From: Pseudorhodoplanes sp.
GTDB taxonomy: Bacteria; Pseudomonadota; Alphaproteobacteria; Rhizobiales; Xanthobacteraceae
Direction: 5' to 3'
DNA length: 64,000 bases
Assembly: GCA_019187085.1 (NCBI GenBank)
Contig: JABARS010000012.1
Location: 1 to 64,000, forward strand
Part shown: piece by piece, positions 8,823 through 19,019 of the stretch
Layout: every line of letters starts with the position of its first letter
Position numbering within the stretch: position 1 is the stretch's first letter
Program-made: the position numbers and the translations under genes
Notes under the pieces: model-generated
Database searches by the model: none
What the model was told of the DNA's origin: nothing
Seen by the model: the letters and a program-made list of their open reading frames with translations, nothing else

Positions 8823-9803
8823 CTATCGCGCCGTGCCGCGCGCCTGCGCGATCGTGTAGGCCGGCCCGTTGCCGATGCGCGCGAAATAGGACGCGTGCGC
8901 CGGCGAGCCCTGTGGCCAGCGCGCCAGAAAGCGCGCAAGGAAGGCGGCATTGTCGTAGCGCACCGGCAGGGCGTCGCAGAAGACATCCGCCTGCGCCATG
9001 CCGTAGAGCGGCCGGTGCGGCGACGGCGTGGTCGCGATGCGGGTGATCAGGCCCGCGGTCTGGCCGGAGAAGTTCGGCATGCCGGCCGCGCCGTTATTGA
9101 CGATCGTGAGCGGGCCGTCCGGCGTTTCGAGCCGGCGCAAGGCGGCAAGACAGGTATGGGTGCTGGCGAACATATCGATGCCGCTTTCCGCGCGCAGCCC
9201 CGTGACGTCCTGCGCCCGCGCGGGATCGTCGAGCATGTCGTGGGCGAAGCGCCAGCCGGCGAGCGACCAGGCATCGCCGTGCACGATGCCGATCCGCAGC
9301 GCGCCGACCCGCGCCACAAGATGCATCGGCAGGGCGGCGAGCCGCTCCGCGACGCCCGCACGCGCCCGCGCGACGGCGCGCAAGGCGGCGATGATCTCGT
9401 TCGACCAGCGCACGGTCTCGTCGGAGACCGTGGCGGGATAGGCGCAGCCGCAGCCCGCCCCGATGTCGCCCGGCCGCGCGATCTCGGTCTCGACATTGCC
9501 GCGCAGCGCGCGATGGGGCGCGATGCGCCGCTCCATCCCGGCAAACCAGGCGGCGTCGGCATCGAACCAGTGAAAGTCGCCGTTGAACACGAGCGTCACC
9601 GGCGTCCGCTCGGCCGCCGCCATGCGCCCGATCTCGTCGAGGGCGGCGGCATTGCCGTAAAGGCCGCCGACGACATAGAGCGTTCCGGCCTCGAAATCGG
9701 GCGGACGGGCGAACACCGCAGGCCGGTAGCGATAGTCGAACGGACACATGCGGCCGGCGGCGGCTTCGGACGCCGCGGCGGCCGTGCGCTGCGGCGCATT
9801 CAT
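8823..9803 (-). CDS. Metallophosphoesterase-like protein with degenerate first metal motif
   Basis: About 326 residues with a calcineurin-like phosphoesterase layout: NGDFHWFD (block II, GD), GNVE (block III, GN), GIVHGD (block IV) and STHT (block V). Block I, normally DxHGN, reads GGLYGN, so the expected metal-binding Asp and His are replaced by Gly and Tyr. The start at 9803 shares an ATGA overlap with the arsS stop, which implies coupling to ArsS. A role in releasing a phosphate from an arsenosugar intermediate is plausible by context only. The degenerate motif may mean altered metal use or a non-catalytic role. Confidence 0.72.
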   Translation of the reverse strand: MNAPQRTAAAASEAAAGRMCPFDYRYRPAVFARPPDFEAGTLYVVGGLYGNAAALDEIGRMAAAERTPVTLVFNGDFHWFDADAAWFAGMERRIAPHRALRGNVETEIARPGDIGAGCGCAYPATVSDETVRWSNEIIAALRAVARARAGVAERLAALPMHLVARVGALRIGIVHGDAWSLAGWRFAHDMLDDPARAQDVTGLRAESGIDMFASTHTCLAALRRLETPDGPLTIVNNGAAGMPNFSGQTAGLITRIATTPSPHRPLYGMAQADVFCDALPVRYDNAAFLARFLARWPQGSPAHASYFARIGNGPAYTIAQARGTAR

Positions 9804-10774
9804 TCGGCGGCTTCCTTGAGCGCGCCGCCGCAGCTCGATCCCTGGCCGGCGGTGCAGCCGAAGCAATGGCCGGCGACGCGGATTTCGCCGCCGGCGAGAT
9901 CGCGGCCGATCAGGTCGGCGAGATGCACGCGCGCGCGGCCGTCGAGGCGCAGCGGCAGATCGAGCATCTGGTTGAAGTCGCAGTCATAGACATAGCCGCG
10001 ATAATCGACCGAGAGCAGCGTGCGGCACATGACGTGGTCGAGATTGGCTTCGACATGGGCGCTTTGCAGCAGCGCCAGATAGGTCTCGAAGAGTTTCTTC
10101 GAGAGCAGCATGGAGCCGAAGCGCTGGATCGGCATGTTGGCGAGCGTGTAAAGCTGGTTGAAGCGCACGCCGTAACCCTCGCCGAGGATGCGCTTGTAGT
10201 CGGCTTCGAGCGCGACCTGCGGCGGCGGCAGCACCGGGCCCTGCGGATTGTAGACGAGGTTGAGCACGAGGCCGCTCGCCTCGTCGCCATAGCCGAGGGC
10301 GTTCAGCCGCTTCAGTCCGCGCAGCGAAGCCTCGAACACGCCCTTGCCGCGCTGGGTGTCGACATTGTCCTGCAGGTAGCAGGGCAGGGAGGCGACGATC
10401 TCGACCTGCTGGCCGGCGAGAAATCCGGCGAGATCCTCCTGACCTTCGACTTCGAGGATGGTCAGGTTGCAGCGGTCCATGACGCGCACGCCGCGCTCGC
10501 GCGCGGCGGTCACGAGCCTGCGGAAATGCGGGTTGAGCTCGGGCGCGCCGCCGGTGATGTCGAGCGTCGAAATCCGCTGCCGTTCAAGGAAGGCGATGAC
10601 GGTATCGATGGTGTCGCCCGCCATCTCCTCGGTGCGATTGGGGCCCGCAGCGACATGGCAATGCACGCACGACTGGTTGCAGCGATAGCCGACATTCACC
10701 TGCAGGGTATCGAGGCGGCGGCGGGTAAGGGCGGGAAACTCGATCTTGTCGAGCAGCGGCCAAGGGTCATGCAT
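9800..10774 (-). CDS. arsS: Arsenosugar biosynthesis radical SAM protein ArsS
   Basis: Radical SAM enzyme of about 324 residues. The 4Fe-4S cysteines are C32, C36 and C39 (CNQSCVHC), followed by DITGGAPE. The Cys-rich C-terminal SPASM-like end (CFGCTAGQGSSCGG) is typical of the ArsS family (TIGR04167), which transfers the 5'-deoxyadenosyl group to methylated arsenic. The ATG at 10774 is preferred because homology-like sequence starts just after it; a longer reading to 10879 would add an unrelated tail. It heads a four-gene coupled operon. The usual partner arsM is not adjacent and not in the window. Confidence 0.9.
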   Translation of the reverse strand: MHDPWPLLDKIEFPALTRRRLDTLQVNVGYRCNQSCVHCHVAAGPNRTEEMAGDTIDTVIAFLERQRISTLDITGGAPELNPHFRRLVTAARERGVRVMDRCNLTILEVEGQEDLAGFLAGQQVEIVASLPCYLQDNVDTQRGKGVFEASLRGLKRLNALGYGDEASGLVLNLVYNPQGPVLPPPQVALEADYKRILGEGYGVRFNQLYTLANMPIQRFGSMLLSKKLFETYLALLQSAHVEANLDHVMCRTLLSVDYRGYVYDCDFNQMLDLPLRLDGRARVHLADLIGRDLAGGEIRVAGHCFGCTAGQGSSCGGALKEAAE

Positions 10775-10856
10775 GGCAGCAAGCTGGCACGGGTGCGCCG
10801 GTTCGGCCAGTCCCTCGTTCGCCAGACGGCACAAATCCGTGTGAGCGACGTGTGAG

Positions 10857-11660
10857 CTATGTTCGCGGCGTGTCGGCACCGGCCTGCTGCGGCCACAGAT
10901 CGAGCGAGAGCAGGCCGAAGGCCGGCAGCTTCAGGGCGGGATTGCGCAGATCGAGCCCGACCACGAGACCGAGCACATTGATCTCGACGCCCTCGATCCA
11001 GCCGAACCGGGCGCCGAAGAAGCCCCACAGGTTCACTTCGACGCCGGTTCCGCTGTCGGTCCAGCCGACATGCAAATCCGGCCGGAAGTCGCGGCCGATC
11101 GCGTTCGGCGGCAGGACCGCTTTCATCTCGGGCACGGCGCGCAGCACCGCGGCGACGAAGCTGTTGCTGTTGGGGCCGGGCCACAGGCGGTAATCGCCGA
11201 ACTCCGCATAGCGGTAATCCTTCACGGCCGCCTCGACCTTGGGGATCAGCGCCCGCGCCTGCGCGCCGGAGAGATCGGCGACCACGGTCGGCGCGGTGCC
11301 GTACCAGCGCGCGTCCGGCGCCCAGCCGTTCTGACGCAACGGGCGGCCCCAGCCGACGACGTCGTAGCGGGTCCAGCGGTCGGCATTCTCGCGCTTGAAG
11401 ACGATCCAGCTATGGACCGCGAGCACGCCCTTCCAGCCGCCGGTGCGGCCCGACATGACGAGGATGCGGGCGTCGGGATGGGCGCGCGCGTCCGGCAGGC
11501 TGCCGGTGCTCGCCCAGCTCGCCTCGCGGAAGTTGCGCGGACGCTCTTCAAGGCTGAACAGCGCGGCCTTGGCCGCGATCGGCACGAACAGGAGGGCGAG
11601 GAAACCGAACAACATGGAGCGGCGGCCGAAACGGCGGGGCGGGAGAGACGGGGGCGTCAT
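10857..11660 (-). CDS. DUF3750 family protein
   Basis: About 267 residues with a single N-terminal hydrophobic segment (MLFGFLALLFVPIAAKAALF) that serves as signal or anchor. The conserved DUF3750 core includes SWIVFKRE, VVGWG and WPGPNSNSFVA, a pattern with an Asn/Ser/His set resembling papain-like or LRAT-type folds. The ATG at 11660 puts the hydrophobic segment about 15 residues in; the longer frame from 11759 has no such logic. It is probably periplasmic or membrane-anchored. Function unknown. It shares the strand of the arsS cluster, 82 bp upstream of arsS, but its product has no known arsenic link. Confidence 0.8.
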   Translation of the reverse strand: MTPPSLPPRRFGRRSMLFGFLALLFVPIAAKAALFSLEERPRNFREASWASTGSLPDARAHPDARILVMSGRTGGWKGVLAVHSWIVFKRENADRWTRYDVVGWGRPLRQNGWAPDARWYGTAPTVVADLSGAQARALIPKVEAAVKDYRYAEFGDYRLWPGPNSNSFVAAVLRAVPEMKAVLPPNAIGRDFRPDLHVGWTDSGTGVEVNLWGFFGARFGWIEGVEINVLGLVVGLDLRNPALKLPAFGLLSLDLWPQQAGADTPRT

Positions 11661-11722
11661 GGCCTTGTCAGCTAGGCGCGGTTTCGGACGGAATCGTGGC
11701 ACGCCGGCCACCTTGCCAAAGC

Positions 11723-12373
11723 TTAATCCGCGCGGCCAAAGGCCGCCAGCATGGCGCACAGCATCGCCTGCGCGGCAAAGACCGTGCGGGCGAACGACGG
11801 CCGCCGCGGGCGGCGGGGAGCGGAACGCCTCGTCGCGCGCGCGGCCGGCGGGATATGCACGAACGCCACGAGGCGCGACCCGTTCGCGCGCTGCGCAGCG
11901 GCGAGCGCGTGCCAGAGCGTGAAGTTGCAGACATAGCGTCCGGCATCACGCGAGAGAGTGGCGCGCAGGCCGCATTGACGCGCGGCCTTGAGCAGGCGCA
12001 CCGGCAGGCCGCGGCTGACGGGGATGGCGGACGGGCCGTCGGCGATGCGGCGCTGCGCGGGCGCGTGGCGCGCGGCGTCCGGGAAGAGCGCGATCAGGTT
12101 GCGCGCCTGCGTCTCGATGCGCAGGCGGCGCGCGCGCGGCGCGACCCCGAACAGAAGGACAAGGTCGGGGCGGAAGGAGGCGGTCAGCGCGTCGAGATCG
12201 CGCGCGACCGCCCGGTAGGAGGTCTCGAACACGTGCGCACGGATCGCAGCCTGCGCCAAAGCCGGGCGGCGCAGGCGCGCCAGTGCGCGCGCGAGCGTGG
12301 CGCTCGGATTGACCGCCGCGCCCGGAAACGGGCCGAAGCCCGCGACCAGGATGCGCACGCGCTGTTGCCTCAT
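11723..12373 (-). CDS. pcp: Pyroglutamyl-peptidase I-like protein (peptidase C15)
   Basis: A 216-residue C15-family protein, which removes N-terminal pyroglutamate from peptides in the cytoplasm. The N-terminal GFGPF and NPS motifs are present. The triad is readable as Glu87 (LRIETQARN), Cys149 (SRDAGRYVCN) and His173 (FVHIPP). The C-terminus is unusually Arg-rich (RATRRSAPRRPRRP) before a final Ala-rich helix. It follows MeaB by 46 bp on the same strand and may be transcribed with it. Confidence 0.85.
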   Translation of the reverse strand: MRQQRVRILVAGFGPFPGAAVNPSATLARALARLRRPALAQAAIRAHVFETSYRAVARDLDALTASFRPDLVLLFGVAPRARRLRIETQARNLIALFPDAARHAPAQRRIADGPSAIPVSRGLPVRLLKAARQCGLRATLSRDAGRYVCNFTLWHALAAAQRANGSRLVAFVHIPPAARATRRSAPRRPRRPSFARTVFAAQAMLCAMLAAFGRAD

Positions 12374-12419
12374 GCCGACACTCCGGGCGGCCGGCGCAGC
12401 GGGACGGGCCGGCCGCGCC

Positions 12420-13415
12420 TCAAAGCCCGATGATCGCAGAAATCTCCTCGACCGCCAGCATCGCCGACAGGGTGCCGCCGGCGACCGCCTTTTCGATCTG
12501 CGGCAGCTTCGCCTTGAGCTTCGGATCGCCGCGCAGGCGCTCGTGCAGGCGGTCCTCGAGCATCGCCCACATCCACTTCACCTGCTGGGCGCGGCGCTTG
12601 GCCGCGAACTCGCCGGCCTTCGCGGTCTTGTCGCGGAAGTCCTCGATCGCGCGCCAGAGCTCGGCGACGCCGTCGCCGGTCAGCGCCGAATAGGTGACGA
12701 CCGGCGGCGTCCATGCCGCGGACGGCGGCTTGAGGATATGCAGCGCGGCGCGGTACTCGGCGGCGGCGGCCCGGGCGCGCGCGACATTGTCGCCGTCGGC
12801 CTTGTTGACCGCGATCATGTCGGCAAGCTCGACGATGCCCTTCTTGAGGCCCTGCAGCTCGTCGCCGGCGCCCGGCAGCATCAAGACGAGGAAGAAATCA
12901 GTCATGTCGGCGACGGCGGTCTCCGACTGGCCGACGCCGACGGTCTCGACCAGGATCACGTCGTAGCCCGCCGCCTCGCACAAGAGCATGGTCTCGCGCG
13001 TGCGCGCGGCGACGCCGCCGAGCGTGCCGGAGGAGGGCGAGGGGCGGATGAAGGCGCTGTCGTCGGCGGCCAGCCGCGGCATGCGGGTCTTGTCGCCCAG
13101 GATCGAGCCGCCGGTGCGCGAGGAGGAGGGATCGACCGCGAGCACGCAGACGCGGTGGCCGCGGCCGGTGAGATAGGTGCCGAGCGTGTCGATGGAGGTC
13201 GACTTGCCGACGCCGGGCACACCGGTGATGCCGATGCGGATGGCCTCGCCGGTATGTGGCAGCAGCGCCTGCACCAGACGATGCGCCTGACTGCGGTGGT
13301 CGGCGCGCTTGCTCTCGATCAGCGTGATGGCGCGCGCGAGCGTCGCGCGGTCGCCGGTGCGGATGCGGGCGGCGAGGCTCGTCATGTCCTTGTTCGACTC
13401 GGCGGGGCGCGACAT
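12420..13415 (-). CDS. meaB: Methylmalonyl-CoA mutase-associated GTPase MeaB
   Basis: G3E-type P-loop GTPase of 331 residues that gates cobalamin loading into, and protects, methylmalonyl-CoA mutase. The P-loop is GVPGVGKST at residues 65-73. [18 protein letters not shown] is the MeaB signature, ETVGVGQSE holds switch II, and NKADG is the G4 motif. Its client mutase is encoded on the same strand at 16863-20953. The usual mutA-mutB-meaB neighbourhood is interrupted here by a VapBC module and two plus-strand genes. Confidence 0.93.
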   Translation of the reverse strand: MSRPAESNKDMTSLAARIRTGDRATLARAITLIESKRADHRSQAHRLVQALLPHTGEAIRIGITGVPGVGKSTSIDTLGTYLTGRGHRVCVLAVDPSSSRTGGSILGDKTRMPRLAADDSAFIRPSPSSGTLGGVAARTRETMLLCEAAGYDVILVETVGVGQSETAVADMTDFFLVLMLPGAGDELQGLKKGIVELADMIAVNKADGDNVARARAAAAEYRAALHILKPPSAAWTPPVVTYSALTGDGVAELWRAIEDFRDKTAKAGEFAAKRRAQQVKWMWAMLEDRLHERLRGDPKLKAKLPQIEKAVAGGTLSAMLAVEEISAIIGL

Positions 13416-13581
13416 GGGTTCTTCCTAGACGAGGCTTGCGCCCCCGTCACCTGAGCCGCCGGGCGGCCGGCCTGCCGGCACCCCGAGGCGGTCCGGGCCG
13501 CCGAAACGCACCTTGAACCTGCCGCGCCGTTACGCGACTAATCCCGAAAGGGTGAAACCGTCAAAGCGGTGGAGTGCGCTG

Positions 13582-15804
13582 ATGTCCAGTACCGCCCGCA
13601 ACGCGGGGGCGATCGTTCTTGTCGTGACGGCTTTGTCGGCCGCCGCGCCCGTCGCCACACCTGCCATGGCCGCCGACCTCGTATGGGAGGTCGAGAACCC
13701 GTTCCGCTTCTTCAGGCCGCATTCGGCATTCGCGCTGCACGAGGCCGCGTTCAAGGCGGTGCGCGGCAAAAGCGCAGCCCCGGGCGCGGCGGGCGCGCTG
13801 CCCGCCGATATCGTCTGGCGCATGGAGCGCCGGCTCAACGATCCCGACTGCCGCGACCGCTCCACCCCCGATGCGTGCGCGGCCACCAAAGGCCCGCATT
13901 ACGAACGCAGCCGGCTCGGCTGGGCGGCGCAGACGCTGTCGGCGATCTGTTACGAAAGCCATACGCGCCCGCGCCGCTATCCCGCGCAATGCGAGCGCCG
14001 CTATTCGTGGGGCAGCGCGAAGGAAGACTATGTGCTGCCCGAGGCGCATACGGTGAAGATCGCCATCGGCGCCGACGGGGCCGCCGCAGGCACGGGGGCC
14101 TGCGTGTGGACGTGGCAGCCGCGGCGCGGCGGCAAGGCCGAAACGCGCACGCAGGCATGCAAGGAGGCGCTGACCATCGCGCGCGTGCCGTTTTCGCTCG
14201 ATCCGGCTTTGTCGGGCGTTTCCGTGTCGGTGAAGTTGCCGGACGGACGCGTCCTGTCCGATCCCGACGTCGTGGTCGAGGACGTGTTCGTGGTCGCGCT
14301 CGGCGACTCGTTCGCCTCCGGCGAGAGCAATCCCGACCGGCCGGTGACCTTCAGCCCGACGCGGCAGATGGTCTACGACCCCGCGGTGATGCGCGAGGAG
14401 CAGCAGGCGCGCCACAAGCTCGCGCCCGGCGGCTACGGCCTTGCCGATTTCGCCGACCGCTTCGATCCCAAATCGCTGCCCAGGCGCCGCATGGCCGACG
14501 AGGAGCAGGGCCGCCTGCTGCGCCCGGCCTCGGCGGAGTTCGTCGCCGCCTTCGAGCAGCGCGGCGCGCAATGGGTCAGCCTCGACTGCCACCGCTCGCA
14601 ATACGGCTATCCGGTGCGGGTGGCGATCGCGCTTGCGCTGGAAAACCGCCATCGCGCGGTGACGTTCGCGACCTTCGCGTGCTCGGGCGCGGAGGTCGGC
14701 GAAGGGCTGTTCCTCGACATGCCCGCGCGCGAGGACGTGCGCCAGCCCGGCGGCGTGAAGGCGCGCGCGCAGCTCGATGCGCTCGCCGACCTGATCTGCC
14801 GCAACGGCGCGGTCGGCCGCACGCTGGCCGCCTCCTACACGCTGCCGCTCTATCAGCGCGGATCGACCCAGATCGCCGCGCGCCGCATCGACAAGACCTG
14901 GTGCCCGCCGCAAGCGCGCAAGCGGCCGATCGATCTCACCCTTCTCTCACTCGGCGGCAACGATGTCGGCTTCTCGGCGCTGGCGGCCTATGCCATCACC
15001 GAGAATGCCGGCGATCTCGCGCCGATCGTGCAATGGGTCGGCGACCAGATCCGCTTCGGCCCCGATGTCGCGCGCGTCTATCTCGACGTGCTCGACGAGC
15101 GCTTCAGGGCGATGAAGGACGCGCTGCGCGACGGCTTCGGCGTCGAACCCGCGCGCGTGGTGCAGACCGCCTACGAGCCGATCCAGTTCGACGAAAGCGG
15201 TAATGTCTGCGGCGCGCAGCCGACGCTCGGCATGGACGTGCATCCCAGGCTCAGGCTCGGCCGGGCGCGGATCGAGGAGACGGCGGCATTCCTGAAGGAT
15301 TTCCTGGCCCGCCTGCAATGCATCAGCAACGGCCGGCGCGCGAACTGCCCGGCCGGTCTGGCAACCGGAGCAGGCACGGGCTTCCATCTCGTCACCGAGC
15401 ACCAGCCGAAATTCACCCGCCGCGGGATGTGCGCGCGCGACCCGAAGGCGGCGGAGCGCGACGGCGCGCTGATGGCCATGCCGCGCAAGTCGCTCGTCAC
15501 CGACGAGTTCAAGCCCTTCTCGCCTTCCGCGATGCTGCCCTATGCCGCGCGCTGGCGCCTGTTCCGCACGCCCAACGACGCGTTCCTGATCGCCAACACC
15601 CATCGCGAGGGCATCTCGCCCTTCGACATCCTGCAGCCGGCCTATGCCGCGCTCTATTCCGGCGCCATCCATCCGAGCGCGGAAGCGCACGCCATTGTCG
15701 CCGACCACGTCCTGCCCTATGCACGGAAGGTGTTGGAGCGGCGGCCGGCCCCGGGCTCGATCGAGGTGCGGCCGACGCCGGAGAACAGGCAGGAGGGACG
15801 ATGA
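13582..15804 (+). CDS. Secreted SGNH/GDSL-like hydrolase family protein
   Basis: About 740 residues. The ATG at 13582 gives a good Sec signal peptide ending PAMAA near residue 31; the TTG at 13513 would place 23 charged residues before it. The SGNH blocks are readable: block I GDSFASG with Ser243, block III GGNDVGF with Asn460, and block V IHPS with His697. The Asp usual three residues before the block-V His is Gly (GAIH). Long Cys-containing inserts (for example the DPDCRD and CSGAEVG regions) suggest disulfides, as expected outside the cytoplasm. The likely role is an extracytoplasmic esterase or acyl-hydrolase; the substrate is unknown. It is coupled to the GNAT gene by an ATGA overlap. 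Confidence 0.75.
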   Translation: MSSTARNAGAIVLVVTALSAAAPVATPAMAADLVWEVENPFRFFRPHSAFALHEAAFKAVRGKSAAPGAAGALPADIVWRMERRLNDPDCRDRSTPDACAATKGPHYERSRLGWAAQTLSAICYESHTRPRRYPAQCERRYSWGSAKEDYVLPEAHTVKIAIGADGAAAGTGACVWTWQPRRGGKAETRTQACKEALTIARVPFSLDPALSGVSVSVKLPDGRVLSDPDVVVEDVFVVALGDSFASGESNPDRPVTFSPTRQMVYDPAVMREEQQARHKLAPGGYGLADFADRFDPKSLPRRRMADEEQGRLLRPASAEFVAAFEQRGAQWVSLDCHRSQYGYPVRVAIALALENRHRAVTFATFACSGAEVGEGLFLDMPAREDVRQPGGVKARAQLDALADLICRNGAVGRTLAASYTLPLYQRGSTQIAARRIDKTWCPPQARKRPIDLTLLSLGGNDVGFSALAAYAITENAGDLAPIVQWVGDQIRFGPDVARVYLDVLDERFRAMKDALRDGFGVEPARVVQTAYEPIQFDESGNVCGAQPTLGMDVHPRLRLGRARIEETAAFLKDFLARLQCISNGRRANCPAGLATGAGTGFHLVTEHQPKFTRRGMCARDPKAAERDGALMAMPRKSLVTDEFKPFSPSAMLPYAARWRLFRTPNDAFLIANTHREGISPFDILQPAYAALYSGAIHPSAEAHAIVADHVLPYARKVLERRPAPGSIEVRPTPENRQEGR

Positions 15805-16073
15805 GCGAGGTGCGCGACAATTCGGCAAGGCATCGTTTCGAGCTGGACGTCGACGGCCACACCGCCTTCGCGGAATACCGGCGCGAGGCGGGCACGATCA
15901 CCTTCGTGCATACCGAGGTGCCGCCGGAACTGGGCGGCCGCGGCGTCGGATCGCGGCTCGCCAAAGGCGCGCTCGACATCGTGCGCGGGGAGGGGCTGAC
16001 GGTGGTCGCGCAATGCCCATTCATCGCCGGCTATATCGCCAAGCATGCGGAGTATCAGAATCTGCTGAAATAG
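15801..16073 (+). CDS. Small GNAT family N-acetyltransferase (Acetyltransf_CG/YjdJ type)
   Basis: A 90-residue minimal GNAT domain. ITFVHTEVPPELGGRGVGSRL carries the acetyl-CoA pyrophosphate-binding loop (GGRGVGS), and CPFIAGYIAKHAEYQNLL is the conserved C-terminal block of the YjdJ/YidJ group. The ATG overlaps the upstream stop (ATGA) and an AGGAGG-like site sits just before it. The longer frame from 15318 is a shadow within the upstream gene. Acceptor unknown. Confidence 0.88.
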   Translation: MSEVRDNSARHRFELDVDGHTAFAEYRREAGTITFVHTEVPPELGGRGVGSRLAKGALDIVRGEGLTVVAQCPFIAGYIAKHAEYQNLLK

Positions 16074-16086
16074 GACCGCGCTCGCG

Positions 16087-16503
16087 TCAGGCGGCAATCG
16101 AGGCGAGCGCGACGACCCGCCCGGCATAGCGGGACGCGGACGCGACCTGCAGAAAACGCTGGTCGGCGGTGACGAGCAGGTCATCCATCCCGAGAGCGGT
16201 TGCGAGGTAAAGGCAGTCGTAGATCGGATGCGACAGCTCCAATGCGATGTCGAAGGCGCTTCTTACGAAGTCGCCGCTCGGACGCAGCGCAATCCCGATG
16301 CCGGCCATCTCGCTTTCGGCGCGGCGGACATCCTCGACGGGACTCAGGTTGTGCCGGACACGGGTCCATAACGCCGCGCGAAGCTCAATCAGCAGAAAGT
16401 CCGGGGCGGCGAGAGGCTGCGATTGAAGAAGGGCGATGGCCAGATCGCTGCCCGGTTCGGCGACGAACCATTTCAGCGCCACGCTGGCATCAACGATCGC
16501 CAT
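16087..16503 (-). CDS. vapC: PIN-domain ribonuclease toxin (VapC family)
   Basis: A 138-residue PIN domain. The acidic catalytic set is visible: Asp5 (IVDAS), Glu40 (LIELRAALW), Asp96 (YDCLYLATA) and Asp114 (TADQRF). VapC toxins cleave specific RNAs, often tRNA or rRNA loops, and are held inactive by the antitoxin encoded immediately upstream. The start overlaps the antitoxin gene by 14 bp. Together they make a complete type II toxin-antitoxin module inserted between mutB and the GNAT gene. Confidence 0.9.
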   Translation of the reverse strand: MAIVDASVALKWFVAEPGSDLAIALLQSQPLAAPDFLLIELRAALWTRVRHNLSPVEDVRRAESEMAGIGIALRPSGDFVRSAFDIALELSHPIYDCLYLATALGMDDLLVTADQRFLQVASASRYAGRVVALASIAA

Positions 16504-16792
16504 CGGACGGATGGACCGTGATCATGCCGGCGAGATGGCGGTCGCGCTCCTCCCGCATCTGACGGATGAGCGCGGCGGAATCCACGTCCGAGCGGGGAAG
16601 CTTGCCGTCCTTGTGCAGCCGTCGCATCCGGCCGGCCCAGGCTTTTTGCCGCGCAAGCTGCCCGGCTTCGCCATAGGTGTGATCGAGCAGCGTGCGCACT
16701 TCCTCCTCCATCGAGCGGCCGGCTTCGGCCGCGCGCATCTTGATGCGGCGGACAAGCGCGTCGTTGAGCTGGCGGATGGTTAGCGTGGCCAT
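16490..16792 (-). CDS. Type II antitoxin, FitA/VapB-like ribbon-helix-helix protein
   Basis: 100 residues. The N-terminal ATLTIRQLNDALVRRIKMRAAEAGRSMEEEVRTLL is a classic ribbon-helix-helix DNA-binding segment of the FitA/Arc type. The C-terminal half, rich in basic and acidic helices, is the likely toxin-binding tail. An AAGAGG ribosome-binding site precedes the ATG, and a twin palindrome overlapping the promoter lies directly upstream. It represses its own operon by family precedent. Confidence 0.88.
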   Translation of the reverse strand: MATLTIRQLNDALVRRIKMRAAEAGRSMEEEVRTLLDHTYGEAGQLARQKAWAGRMRRLHKDGKLPRSDVDSAALIRQMREERDRHLAGMITVHPSDGDR

Positions 16793-16802
16793 CGAAACCT
16801 CT

Positions 16803-16844
16803 TGCTAGCATTGCTAGCATAGGCGCGTCGAGCCGGTTGCACAA
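16803..16844 (-). promoter_or_regulatory. vapBC promoter with twin TGCTAGCA operator
   Basis: Reading the minus strand, a -35-like TTGTGC (16839-16844) is spaced exactly 17 bp from a -10-like TATGCT (16816-16821). Two copies of the perfect 8-bp palindrome TGCTAGCA (16803-16810 and 16812-16819) start 9 bp apart. One overlaps the -10 box and the other lies between it and the ribosome-binding site. This is the expected geometry for autorepression by a ribbon-helix-helix antitoxin bound as tandem dimers. Confidence 0.82.
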
Positions 16845-16862
16845 GCCGGCTGCGGGTGGCGG

Positions 16863-19015
<2,153 letters not shown>

Positions 19016-19019
<4 letters not shown>

